In this document: positions 1 to 6,098 of the stretch, one piece after another | Position numbering within the stretch: position 1 is the first letter of the stretch | How the letters are laid out: each line of letters starts with the position of its first letter | Assembly (NCBI GenBank): GCA_915066865.1 | Contig: CAJZEE010000071.1 | Span: 1 to 11,070 of the forward strand | Reading direction: 5' to 3' | DNA from: an uncultured Veillonella sp. | GTDB taxonomy: Bacteria > Bacillota > Negativicutes > Veillonellales > Veillonellaceae | DNA: 11,070 nt | The notes under the pieces: generated by a model | Databases searched by the model: none | What the model saw: only the letters and a program-made list of their open reading frames with translations | Told to the model about the DNA's origin: nothing | Made by a program: the position numbers and the translations under genes

Positions 1-2
1 TA

Positions 3-226
3 GAGATAGATGGAGAATTTGCCTTTGGCTACCTCAAAGGCGAAAATGGGGTACACCGCTTGGTGCGTATCTCTCCCTTTGATAGCAATGCCAAGCGACA
101 TACCTCCTTTGCCTCGGTATATGTATACCCTTTGGCCGATGATACAATAGAAATAGAGATCAACCCTGCGGATATTTCCTTTGAGACCATGCGCTCCAGT
201 GGGGCAGGAGGACAAAATGTCAATAA
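3..226 (+). CDS. prfB: Peptide chain release factor 2, internal fragment (truncated at both ends, probably foreign)
   Basis: The frame is open from base 3 and encodes about 75 residues of a class I release factor. It includes GVHRLVRISPFDS, RHTSFASVYVYP, EIEINPADISFETMRSSG and the peptidyl-tRNA hydrolysis motif GGQ (bases 207-215). RF2 reads UGA and UAA stop codons and releases the nascent chain at the ribosome. The N-terminal part, with any programmed frameshift, lies outside the window. RF2 wording ends at GGQNVN; the next residues should be K-V-E or K-T-D followed by the C-terminal domain, but here the frame runs through rpsB in the wrong phase to a stop at 291-293. GGQNVN is what I recall from Bacteroidota RF2, while Firmicutes usually have GGQHVN or GGQHIN. 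A hand count gives about 46% G+C over bases 1-180, somewhat richer than the genes that follow. The family call is sure; the foreign origin is inference. Confidence 0.85.
206..211 (+). promoter_or_regulatory. Shine-Dalgarno of rpsB (decides the start)
   Basis: AGGAGG lies 5 bases before the ATG at 217 and selects it over the upstream in-frame TTG at 181 and the internal ATG at 232. The same bases are the Ala-Gly-Gly codons of the RF2 fragment. No rpsB promoter can be seen, because everything upstream is RF2 coding sequence. Confidence 0.8.
206..226. other. Chimeric junction between RF2 fragment and rpsB
   Basis: RF2 similarity persists to base 226 (last fitting codons caa aat gtc aat, then aa). 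From base 206 the same bases serve as AGGAGG, a 5-base spacer, and ATG TCA ATA of rpsB. The two identities therefore overlap by about 21 bases, and on either side only one of them holds. This is what a join through a shared short word looks like. The exact edges depend on the two parental sequences, which are not in the window. Confidence 0.75.
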
Positions 227-969
227 TAAGCATGAAACAATTATTGGAAGCGGGCGTTCACTTCGGACACCAAACAAGAAGATGGAACCCTAAAATGGCG
301 AAATTCATCTTCACTGAACGCAATGGTATTTATATCATTGATTTGTCTAAAACAGTTAAAAAAGTAGAAGAAGCTTACAATTTCTTGCGTGAAGTTGCTT
401 CCCAAGGCGAAGTAATCTTGTTCGTAGGTACTAAAAAACAAGCTCAAGAAGCTATTAAAGAAGAAGCTATCCGTGCTAACATGTTCTTCGTTAACGAACG
501 TTGGTTGGGCGGTATGTTGACTAATTTCAAAACAATTGAAACTCGTATTAAACGTTTAAAACAATTGGAAGCTATGGCAGAAGACGGTACTTTCGAAGTA
601 TTGCCTAAAAAAGAAGTTATCGGTCTTCGTCATGAAATGGATAAATTGGAAAAATACCTTGGCGGTATTAAAGATATGCCTAAAATGCCAGGTGCTCTTT
701 TCGTAGTAGATCCTAAAAAAGAAAAAATCGCTATTGCAGAAGCTAAAAAATTGGGTATTCCTGTAGTTGCAACAGTTGACACTAACTGCGACCCAGACGA
801 AGTTGATTTCCCAATCCCAGCAAATGATGACGCTATTCGCGCTGTTAAATTGTTGGCTGGTAAAATGGCTGACGCTGTTCTTGAAGGTCGTCAAGGCGAA
901 TCCTTTGAAGAAGCATTAGATAACATGGTAGCTGATTCCGCAGAAATGGTTCGAGACGGTAAAGCTTAA
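217..969 (+). CDS. rpsB: 30S ribosomal protein S2
   Basis: S2 binds late to the small ribosomal subunit near the head-body junction and helps anchor S1-type proteins and the mRNA. The 250-residue product starts MSIISMKQLLEAGVHFGHQ, the usual Firmicute N-terminus. It carries the S2 signatures EAGVHFGHQTRRWNPKM near residues 11-27 and FVVDPKKEKIAIAEAKKLG followed by IPVVATVDTNCDP in the second half. The coiled-coil insertion (around ETRIKRLKQLEAM and HEMDKLEKYLGG) is present. The length is normal. The start at 217 is supported by AGGAGG and by the conserved N-terminus; the frame can be extended upstream to a TTG at 181, but those 12 residues come from RF2 bases. tsf follows after 98 bases, as in most bacteria. 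The native upstream region, where S2 autoregulation usually acts, has been replaced by the RF2 fragment. Confidence 0.97.
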   Translation: MSIISMKQLLEAGVHFGHQTRRWNPKMAKFIFTERNGIYIIDLSKTVKKVEEAYNFLREVASQGEVILFVGTKKQAQEAIKEEAIRANMFFVNERWLGGMLTNFKTIETRIKRLKQLEAMAEDGTFEVLPKKEVIGLRHEMDKLEKYLGGIKDMPKMPGALFVVDPKKEKIAIAEAKKLGIPVVATVDTNCDPDEVDFPIPANDDAIRAVKLLAGKMADAVLEGRQGESFEEALDNMVADSAEMVRDGKA

Positions 970-987
970 TCGTTGTCGTATTAGCAT

Positions 988-1016
988 TTGAAAGATAAAT
1001 CTATAACATATATAAT
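988..1016 (+). promoter_or_regulatory. Predicted sigma-A promoter of tsf
   Basis: TTGAAA at 988-993 and TATAAT at 1011-1016 are separated by exactly 17 bases, a near-consensus housekeeping promoter in the rpsB-tsf gap. Transcription would start around 1021-1024, leaving a leader of roughly 45 bases that begins with the stem-loop at 1018-1042. It would let EF-Ts and perhaps downstream genes be made independently of rpsB. The prediction rests on sequence only. Confidence 0.65.
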
Positions 1017-1017
1017 T

Positions 1018-1042
1018 GGGGTAAGGACTATATCCTTACCTT
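1018..1042 (+). promoter_or_regulatory. Stem-loop in the tsf leader
   Basis: GGTAAGGA (1020-1027) pairs with TCCTTACC (1033-1040) around the loop CTATA, giving 8 Watson-Crick pairs; two G-U pairs can extend the base. No U-tract follows (ttaattaata), so it is a poor intrinsic terminator. It sits at the predicted transcription start of the tsf promoter and 13 bases before the AGGAGG of tsf. It could protect the 5' end, mark a processing site in the rpsB-tsf mRNA, or tune translation. Confidence 0.6.
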
Positions 1043-1067
1043 AATTAATACTAGGAGGAACAAAATA

Positions 1068-1748
1068 ATGGCAATTACTGCTGCTTTGGTAAAAGAATTG
1101 CGCGACATGACTGGCGCAGGTATGATGGACGCTAAAAAAGCATTGGTTGAAACTGACGGTAATATCGATAAAGCGGTTGACCTTCTTCGTGAAAAAGGTT
1201 TGGCTGCGGCAGCTAAAAAAGCTGGTCGTATTGCAGCTGAAGGTGTAGTACAATCCTACATTCATGCTGGTGGTCGTATCGGTGTTTTAGTGGAAGTTAA
1301 CTGTGAAACTGACTTCGTTGCAAAAACTGATGATTTCCAAAATTTAGCACGCGACATCGCAATGCAAATTGCAGCTGTAAATCCTACATACTTGAACCGT
1401 GAAGAAGTTCCTACTGAAGTAATTGAACACGAAAAACAAGTATTATTGGAACAAGCTAAAGTAGAAGCTGAAGAAGACGTTAAAGCTGGTCGTAAACCAA
1501 AACCTGAAGCTGTTTTAGAAAAAATGGTTGCAGGTCGTATTGAAAAATTCTATAAAGAAAATTGCCTATTAGAACAAGTATTCATTAAAGATGGCGATAA
1601 AACTGTTACAGACATCATTAATGAAAGTATTGCAAAAATCGGTGAAAACATCAACGTACGTCGTTTTGTTCGCTATGGTTTAGGTGAAGGCATTGAAAAA
1701 CGCCAAGATGACTTCGTAGCAGAAGTAATGGCATCTGTTGGTAAATAA
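1068..1748 (+). CDS. tsf: Translation elongation factor Ts
   Basis: EF-Ts is the guanine nucleotide exchange factor that releases GDP from EF-Tu in the cytoplasm. The 226-residue product opens with the UBA-like N-terminal domain (ALVKELRDMTGAGMMDAKKAL, roughly residues 6-26, continuing to about 55). It contains the EF-Tu-contacting TDFVAK motif at residues 81-86 within VNCETDFVAKTDDF. A charged helical segment (about residues 125-170) and a C-terminal RRFVRYGLGEG element follow. It is a shorter form than the roughly 280-290 residue proteins of E. coli and B. subtilis, which is common in Clostridia-like lineages. The start is fixed by AGGAGG at 1053-1058, 9 bases upstream, and by the conserved MAITAALVKELR beginning. 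It has its own predicted promoter and is followed by a hairpin terminator or attenuator. Confidence 0.97.
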   Translation: MAITAALVKELRDMTGAGMMDAKKALVETDGNIDKAVDLLREKGLAAAAKKAGRIAAEGVVQSYIHAGGRIGVLVEVNCETDFVAKTDDFQNLARDIAMQIAAVNPTYLNREEVPTEVIEHEKQVLLEQAKVEAEEDVKAGRKPKPEAVLEKMVAGRIEKFYKENCLLEQVFIKDGDKTVTDIINESIAKIGENINVRRFVRYGLGEGIEKRQDDFVAEVMASVGK

Positions 1749-1757
1749 TTAATAAAC

Positions 1758-1791
1758 AATAAGAGAACACCGTACAGTGTTCTCTTATTTT
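1758..1791 (+). terminator. Intrinsic terminator or attenuator after tsf
   Basis: AATAAGAGAACAC (1758-1770) pairs perfectly with GTGTTCTCTTATT (1777-1789) around a 6-base loop, and the 3' arm runs into a short T stretch (ATTTT, ending at 1791). It starts 9 bases after the tsf stop. No promoter is visible between it and the pyrH start at 1811, so some polymerase must read through, or pyrH must be served from within tsf. The stem is A/T rich and the T-tract short, consistent with partial termination. Confidence 0.75.
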
Positions 1792-1810
1792 GCAATAGAG
1801 GAGTAAAAAT

Positions 1811-2536
1811 ATGGCAAAAAGAAAGTTTCGACGTATTGTTTTAAAGTTGAGTGGTGAAGCATTAGCAGGTGAACAAGGTTTTGGTATTAATCCTGATGTT
1901 GTTGAAGAATTTGCAAAAGAAATTGCTGCTTTAGCAAAATCCACTGATTTAGAAATCGCGATTGTTGTTGGTGGCGGTAACCTATGGAGAGGTTTAGCTG
2001 GTAGCAATCAAGGTATGGATCGTGCTACTGCTGACTATATGGGGATGCTAGCAACAGTGATGAACTCCTTAGCATTGCAAGATGCATTAGAGCAAGCTGG
2101 TGTAGATACACGTGTTCAAACAGCTATTGAAATGCAAGAAATTGCAGAACCTTATATTCGTCGTCGCGCTATTCGTCATTTAGAAAAAAAACGTATCGTT
2201 ATCTTCGGTGCTGGCCTTGGTAAACCTTACTTCTCTACAGATACAACAGCTGCATTACGGGCCGCTGAAATTGAAGCCGATGCTATTTTAATGGCAAAGA
2301 AATTTGCAGATGGCGTATATGATTCTGACCCTAAGACAAATCCTAATGCCGTTAAATTTGACGAATTAACATATAACGAGATTATCACAAAAGAATTAAA
2401 AGTAATGGATGCTACATCCACAACTTTATGTAAAGATAACAATATTCCTATTATTGTATTTAGCATGGATATTCCTGGTAATATTACAAAAGCTGCTAAA
2501 GGTGAAGAGATAGGGACCATTGTTCGAGGAGAATAA
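1811..2536 (+). CDS. pyrH: Uridylate kinase (UMP kinase)
   Basis: PyrH phosphorylates UMP to UDP with ATP, an essential step of pyrimidine nucleotide synthesis. It is a hexameric member of the amino acid kinase fold, unrelated to eukaryotic UMP/CMP kinases. The 241 residues match the family length. Visible elements are the N-terminal phosphate-binding KLSGEAL (residues 12-18), GGGN at 54-57 with Arg60 (GGGNLWRG), the UMP-site region ADYMGMLATVMN (residues 74-85), and the ATP-site stretch ADAILMAKKFADGVYDSDPK in the C-terminal half. AGAGGAG at 1797-1803 lies 7 bases before the ATG. The gene follows the tsf hairpin and is 5 bases from frr, the usual Firmicute order. Bacterial PyrH enzymes are known to be inhibited by UTP and activated by GTP; the residues responsible cannot be confirmed by eye. 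Confidence 0.97.
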   Translation: MAKRKFRRIVLKLSGEALAGEQGFGINPDVVEEFAKEIAALAKSTDLEIAIVVGGGNLWRGLAGSNQGMDRATADYMGMLATVMNSLALQDALEQAGVDTRVQTAIEMQEIAEPYIRRRAIRHLEKKRIVIFGAGLGKPYFSTDTTAALRAAEIEADAILMAKKFADGVYDSDPKTNPNAVKFDELTYNEIITKELKVMDATSTTLCKDNNIPIIVFSMDIPGNITKAAKGEEIGTIVRGE

Positions 2537-2541
2537 TTCAT

Positions 2542-3102
2542 ATGGAAATTAAAGAATTGTTACAACAAGCAGAAGACCGCATGAATAAGTCTATTGAGGC
2601 TTTAAAACATGAATTCGCATCTATTCGTACAGGCCGTGCTAGTGTAGCACTACTTGATAAAGTAATGGTTGATTATTATGGAAGTCCATCACCCATTAAT
2701 CAAGTTGCGAATATCTCCGTGCCTGAACCTCGCATGATTGTGATTGCACCTTGGGATAAAACAATGATTGGTGCTATTGAAAAAGCAATTTTACAATCTG
2801 ATTTAGGTTTGAACCCTGGTAATGATGGTGCACAAATTCGTTTAAGTATTCCTCAATTAACTGAGGAACGTCGTAAAGAAATCGTTAAAGTAGTTCATAA
2901 AAAGGCTGAAGATGCAAAAGTTGCAGTGCGCAACATTCGTCGCGATGTAAATGAAGCATTAAAAAAAGAAGAGAAAGCTAAAACGATTACTGAAGATGAT
3001 GCTAAAGACGGTTTAGATCAAATCCAAAAGCTTACCGATGCTAAAGTTAAGCAAATCGATGAGTTAAAAGCAGTAAAAGAAAAGGACGTATTAGAAGTAT
3101 AA
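2542..3102 (+). CDS. frr: Ribosome recycling factor
   Basis: RRF acts with EF-G after termination to split the post-termination ribosome and free the mRNA and tRNA. The 186-residue product has the expected length and layout. An N-terminal helix (to about residue 30) leads into SIRTGRAS (27-34), followed by the small beta domain (YYGSPSPINQVANISVPEPR and MIVIAPWDK). Two long C-terminal helices contain LTEERRKEIVKVVHKKAEDAK and VRNIRRDVNEALKK. The Shine-Dalgarno GAGGAG (2526-2531) sits inside the last codons of pyrH, 10 bases before the ATG, so the two genes are probably translationally linked. The stop codon overlaps the ATG of the next small ORF by one base (TAATG). Confidence 0.97.
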   Translation: MEIKELLQQAEDRMNKSIEALKHEFASIRTGRASVALLDKVMVDYYGSPSPINQVANISVPEPRMIVIAPWDKTMIGAIEKAILQSDLGLNPGNDGAQIRLSIPQLTEERRKEIVKVVHKKAEDAKVAVRNIRRDVNEALKKEEKAKTITEDDAKDGLDQIQKLTDAKVKQIDELKAVKEKDVLEV

Positions 3103-3353
3103 TGTTTGATTCTAATAGCCTTATTGGAATACCATGGCAGCTTGCAAAGTCTCGTTTGCAGGCTGCCCATATTCCTTTTAAGGTAATGATTGGTGGATCC
3201 TTTAATCGCTTCTTTGAAATTTCAGATAAAGGATTTTATGTGGCACGTATTACAAAGGTTGATGAGTGCTTACATATACTACTATATAGACCAATGATTG
3301 CCAGCGACTTCGGAAATTCTATCGAGGTAGACTATGCTAAAGAAATTATTTAA
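3102..3353 (+). CDS. Small conserved-looking protein of unknown function, PASTA-like N-terminal half
   Basis: I do not recognise a named family. The 83-residue product starts MFDSNSLIGIPWQLAKSRL and has no obvious signal peptide, membrane helix or metal motif. The segment LIGIPWQLAKSRLQAAHIPF resembles the first part of a PASTA unit (a Gly followed by x-x-x-x-A-x-x-x-L and a short beta strand), but there is only one copy and no kinase or penicillin-binding protein context. The second half (GGSFNRFFEISDKGFYVARI, HILLYRP) looks like a small alpha/beta fold. The ATG overlaps the frr stop by one base, and the 3' end overlaps uppS by 20 bases, so it is nested in the operon and probably read by translational coupling; only a weak AAGG lies upstream. 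The tight packing and sensible composition argue for a real gene. Its role is unknown. Confidence 0.75.
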   Translation: MFDSNSLIGIPWQLAKSRLQAAHIPFKVMIGGSFNRFFEISDKGFYVARITKVDECLHILLYRPMIASDFGNSIEVDYAKEII

Positions 3354-4098
3354 CCGTAAACGTTCTGATACGCCTGTCATTGATCGTAATATAATTCCAC
3401 AACATGTTGCTATTATTATGGATGGTAATGGACGATGGGCTAAACGCAGAGGCATGCCGCGCTCCATGGGGCATCGTGCTGGTGCAGAGGTGTTAAAAGA
3501 AATTGTTATGGCCGCAGATGAGATCGGAATTAGAGCTCTTACGGTATATGGTTTCTCCACGGAGAACTGGAAACGTCCTGAACAGGAAGTTTCTTTACTT
3601 ATGTCTCTCATAAAAGAATACTTAAATAATAATGTTAAGTATATGCATGAACATAATGTACGCATTCGATTTATTGGTTTTATTGGAGGGCTTTCAGAAG
3701 ACCTACAAAAAATCATTCAAGATGCAGAATTATTAACTCAGAATAATACAGGCCTCACATTACAGTTAGCGATTAACTATGGTGGGCGTGATGAAATAAT
3801 TAGAACTATCCGCGACATTGTAAAATCCGTTGCGGATGGCGTTATTACAATGGACAAAATTACTGAAGAATATGTAAGTTCTCAATTATTCACTAAAGAG
3901 TTTAGTGATGTAGATTTATTAATTCGTCCTAGTAGTGATTTTAGAATTAGTAATTTTTTGTTATGGCAACTAGCGTATGCTGAATTTTGGTTTACCGATT
4001 TGCATTGGCCAGATTTTACTAAGGAAACTTTACTTGAAGCTGTGGCGGCATATCAGAAACGAGAACGCCGATTTGGTGGCTTATGTGATGAGGAATAA
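3334..4098 (+). CDS. uppS: Undecaprenyl diphosphate synthase (cis-prenyltransferase)
   Basis: UppS adds eight isoprene units from IPP to farnesyl diphosphate in cis, making the C55 lipid carrier for peptidoglycan and other surface polymers. The 254-residue product has the catalytic P-loop-like motif HVAIIMDGNGRWAKRRG with Asp30 (Asp26 in E. coli), then HRAGAEVLKEIV, LTVYGFSTENWKRP, INYGGRDEI and RISNFLLWQLAYAEFWFTDLHWPDF. The IPP-binding segment, normally DPDLLIRTSGExRISNF or RTGGExR, reads DVDLLIRPSSDFRISNF here. Arg198, Arg204 and Ser206 (E. coli 194, 200, 202) are kept, but the T-G-G-E stretch has become P-S-S-D. All other motifs are intact, so the enzyme is probably active. The start ATG overlaps the preceding small ORF by 20 bases. 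cdsA begins 3 bases after the stop. MEP-pathway genes just downstream provide its substrates. Confidence 0.95.
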   Translation: MLKKLFNRKRSDTPVIDRNIIPQHVAIIMDGNGRWAKRRGMPRSMGHRAGAEVLKEIVMAADEIGIRALTVYGFSTENWKRPEQEVSLLMSLIKEYLNNNVKYMHEHNVRIRFIGFIGGLSEDLQKIIQDAELLTQNNTGLTLQLAINYGGRDEIIRTIRDIVKSVADGVITMDKITEEYVSSQLFTKEFSDVDLLIRPSSDFRISNFLLWQLAYAEFWFTDLHWPDFTKETLLEAVAAYQKRERRFGGLCDEE

Positions 4099-4101
4099 AA
4101 A

Positions 4102-4926
4102 ATGTTAAAAACACGTGTTATTACCGCTGTTATTGGTTTTATTATTGCCTTAGGGGCCATTACATGTGGTGGATTAGTGTATGATGTGCTAATTACACTT
4201 TTAGCTTTATTAGGGTGGCGTGAGTTTGTATTACTTGGTAAAGCTAAACGTGTTCGGATATCCATTATATGGGGATATATTAGCATTTTATTGCTAATGA
4301 TTGCTCTTGCATGTCATCAGTATATTATAGCTATAGCTATTTTAGTATTAAGTTTATTTGCCAATTATATGTTGTGTACATTTGGTGAAATTAAGTACTC
4401 GATGTCTAGTGTATCCTTTAGTGTATTTGGTTTATTATATATTGGTATGGGTATGACTTCATTGCTCTTGATTCGTCATGATTCAATTTACATGAATTTA
4501 TCAATGCCTTTTGAATTATATAACTGGGGCACTATTACACTTTGGTTATTATTGTTTACTACTTGGGCTAGCGATACCTTTGCATACTTTTCAGGTCGAG
4601 CTTTTGGTAAACGTAAAATAGTACCATCCATTAGTCCTAATAAAACACTAGAAGGTTTTATTGGTGGATTTATCGGCTGTATCCTTACAGGTGCAGTATT
4701 TTCGTATATCGTTGGCATTCCTTGGTGGATGGGAATCCATGTAGGTATGATTAGCGGTATATTAGCACCATTAGGTGATTTGTTTGAATCAAAGATTAAA
4801 CGACTATGTAATGTAAAAGATTCTGGTACATTATTACCAGGTCATGGCGGTGTATTGGATCGCTTTGATAGTTTATTATTTGCGGCTCCTATTACATTAA
4901 TATATATATTACTATTTTCGTACTAA
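4102..4926 (+). CDS. cdsA: Phosphatidate cytidylyltransferase (CDP-diacylglycerol synthase)
   Basis: CdsA converts phosphatidic acid and CTP to CDP-diacylglycerol, the precursor of phosphatidylglycerol, phosphatidylethanolamine and cardiolipin, in the inner membrane. The 274-residue product is very hydrophobic, with about eight membrane-spanning stretches beginning at the N-terminus (VITAVIGFIIALGAITCGGL). It carries the family signature near the C-terminus, SKIKRLCNVKDSGTLLPGHG followed by GVLDRFDS, holding the acidic and histidine residues that bind metal and CTP. The ASDTFAYFSGRAFGKRKIVP and SPNKTLEGFIGG segments are also typical. The length is normal. AGGA just before the uppS stop serves as ribosome binding site. 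It sits between uppS and dxr, as in B. subtilis, tying phospholipid and lipid-carrier synthesis to one transcript. Confidence 0.96.
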   Translation: MLKTRVITAVIGFIIALGAITCGGLVYDVLITLLALLGWREFVLLGKAKRVRISIIWGYISILLLMIALACHQYIIAIAILVLSLFANYMLCTFGEIKYSMSSVSFSVFGLLYIGMGMTSLLLIRHDSIYMNLSMPFELYNWGTITLWLLLFTTWASDTFAYFSGRAFGKRKIVPSISPNKTLEGFIGGFIGCILTGAVFSYIVGIPWWMGIHVGMISGILAPLGDLFESKIKRLCNVKDSGTLLPGHGGVLDRFDSLLFAAPITLIYILLFSY

Positions 4927-4944
4927 TTTCATAGAGGTACACTT

Positions 4945-6090
4945 ATGAAATACCTAAGTATTATCGGCAGTACTGGCTCAATCGGTACACAGACGCTTGA
5001 TGTGGTGTCTCAACATCCAGATCAATTCAAGGTGGTTGCCTTAGTGGCACATCATAATATTGACCTCTTAGAACATCAGATTAAAGAATATAAACCTTTG
5101 GTGGCGGGTCTTGTAGATGAAGGTGCTTTTAAAGAATTACAAGCACGCTATACAGGTCCTACAAAATTGATAGGTGGTAAGGAAGCCCTCATTGCAGCAG
5201 CTACAATTCAAGAAGCAACAATGATTGTTACTGCTATTGTAGGTGCTACGGGCATTGAGCCTACAGTGGAAGCTATAAAACAAGGTAAGACTATAGGTCT
5301 TGCTAATAAAGAAACTCTTGTTGCTGGAGGTCCATTAATTACGGCTTTAGCTAAAGAACATGGCGTGCAAATCCTACCTATCGATAGTGAACATAGTGCT
5401 ATATTTCAGTGCTTAGAAGGACAGAAACGTGACAATGTTGATTCTTTAATTGTCACTGCTTCTGGTGGTCCTTTACGCACATGGGATTCTAGTAAAATTC
5501 AAACTGCAACTGCTGCAGATTGTTTGCGACATCCTACTTGGAATATGGGTAATAAAATAACTATAGACTCTGCCTCTTTATTCAATAAAGGTTTAGAGGT
5601 AATAGAAGCTCATTGGTTATTTGGTTTTGATTTTGATCATATTGATGTAGTAGTACATCCTCAAAGTATTGTTCATTCTATGATACGTATGAAGGATGGT
5701 GCGATATTAGCGCAAATGGGTAATCCAGATATGCGCGAGCCCATTCAATATGCTTTGACGTATCCAAAACGTGAAGTTTTAAGTATGAATCATCTTGATT
5801 TTACTCAAGCTCTACAATTGGAGTTTTTACCTCCACGATATGACGATTTTCCTGCACTTCGACTTGCGTATGAGGTAGGACGTGCTAGTGGATTTAAACC
5901 TGCTGTATTTAATGCAGCCAATGAAACGGCAGTATATGCCTTTTTAGAAGATAAAATCGCCTTTGGTGATATTTATAAAGTCGTTACTTCTGTTCTTGAA
6001 TCTATGGGACCAGAAGATGATTTTACATTAGATAATTTATTATCCATCGATAGATGGGCCCGTGAAAAGGCAACATCGTTGATGTTATAG
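4945..6090 (+). CDS. dxr: 1-deoxy-D-xylulose 5-phosphate reductoisomerase
   Basis: Dxr carries out the committed step of the MEP isoprenoid pathway: NADPH-dependent rearrangement and reduction of DXP to 2-C-methyl-D-erythritol 4-phosphate. It is the target of fosmidomycin. The 381 residues include the NADPH-binding GSTGSIG (8-14), LANKETLVAGG, the metal ligands Asp147 and Glu149 in IDSEHSAIFQ, ASGGPLRTW, HPTWNMGNKITIDSASLFNK with Glu218 in NKGLE, HPQSIVHSMI, and the C-terminal NAANETAVYAFLEDKIAF. The usual ITIDSATLMNKGLE reads ITIDSASLFNKGLE, a mild substitution. An AGAGG lies about 7-8 bases before the ATG. The gene is 18 bases after cdsA and 8 before rseP. With ispG downstream, two of the MEP enzymes are in this operon. 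Confidence 0.97.
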   Translation: MKYLSIIGSTGSIGTQTLDVVSQHPDQFKVVALVAHHNIDLLEHQIKEYKPLVAGLVDEGAFKELQARYTGPTKLIGGKEALIAAATIQEATMIVTAIVGATGIEPTVEAIKQGKTIGLANKETLVAGGPLITALAKEHGVQILPIDSEHSAIFQCLEGQKRDNVDSLIVTASGGPLRTWDSSKIQTATAADCLRHPTWNMGNKITIDSASLFNKGLEVIEAHWLFGFDFDHIDVVVHPQSIVHSMIRMKDGAILAQMGNPDMREPIQYALTYPKREVLSMNHLDFTQALQLEFLPPRYDDFPALRLAYEVGRASGFKPAVFNAANETAVYAFLEDKIAFGDIYKVVTSVLESMGPEDDFTLDNLLSIDRWAREKATSLML

Positions 6091-6098
6091 GAGAATAT

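Noticed and set aside
181..216. Upstream in-frame TTG at 181 as the start of rpsB, adding 12 residues
   Set aside because: Those bases are RF2 coding sequence read out of frame, and the conserved S2 N-terminus MS(I/V)ISMKQ starts at 217 with a good AGGAGG.
60..293. A 77-residue protein starting at the ATG at 60 and ending at 293
   Set aside because: The first part is the middle of RF2, and the residues after base 226 are rpsB read in the wrong frame. It is not an independent gene or a real fusion.
556..894. Reverse-strand open frame of 112 codons inside rpsB
   Set aside because: The translation is rich in Phe, Asn and Ser from the antisense of Lys/Glu/Ala-rich rpsB codons, a typical shadow.
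1018..1042. Hairpin between rpsB and tsf as an intrinsic terminator
   Set aside because: No T-tract follows the stem, and a promoter sits just upstream of it, so it is better seen as a leader stem-loop.
1651..2007. Reverse-strand open frame of 118 codons across the tsf-pyrH boundary
   Set aside because: It covers the ends of two certain genes and the terminator hairpin, and its translation resembles no family I know.
3282..3716. Reverse-strand open frame of 144 codons across the start of uppS
   Set aside because: It lies opposite strongly recognisable uppS codons, has no ribosome binding site I can see, and its composition looks like a shadow frame.
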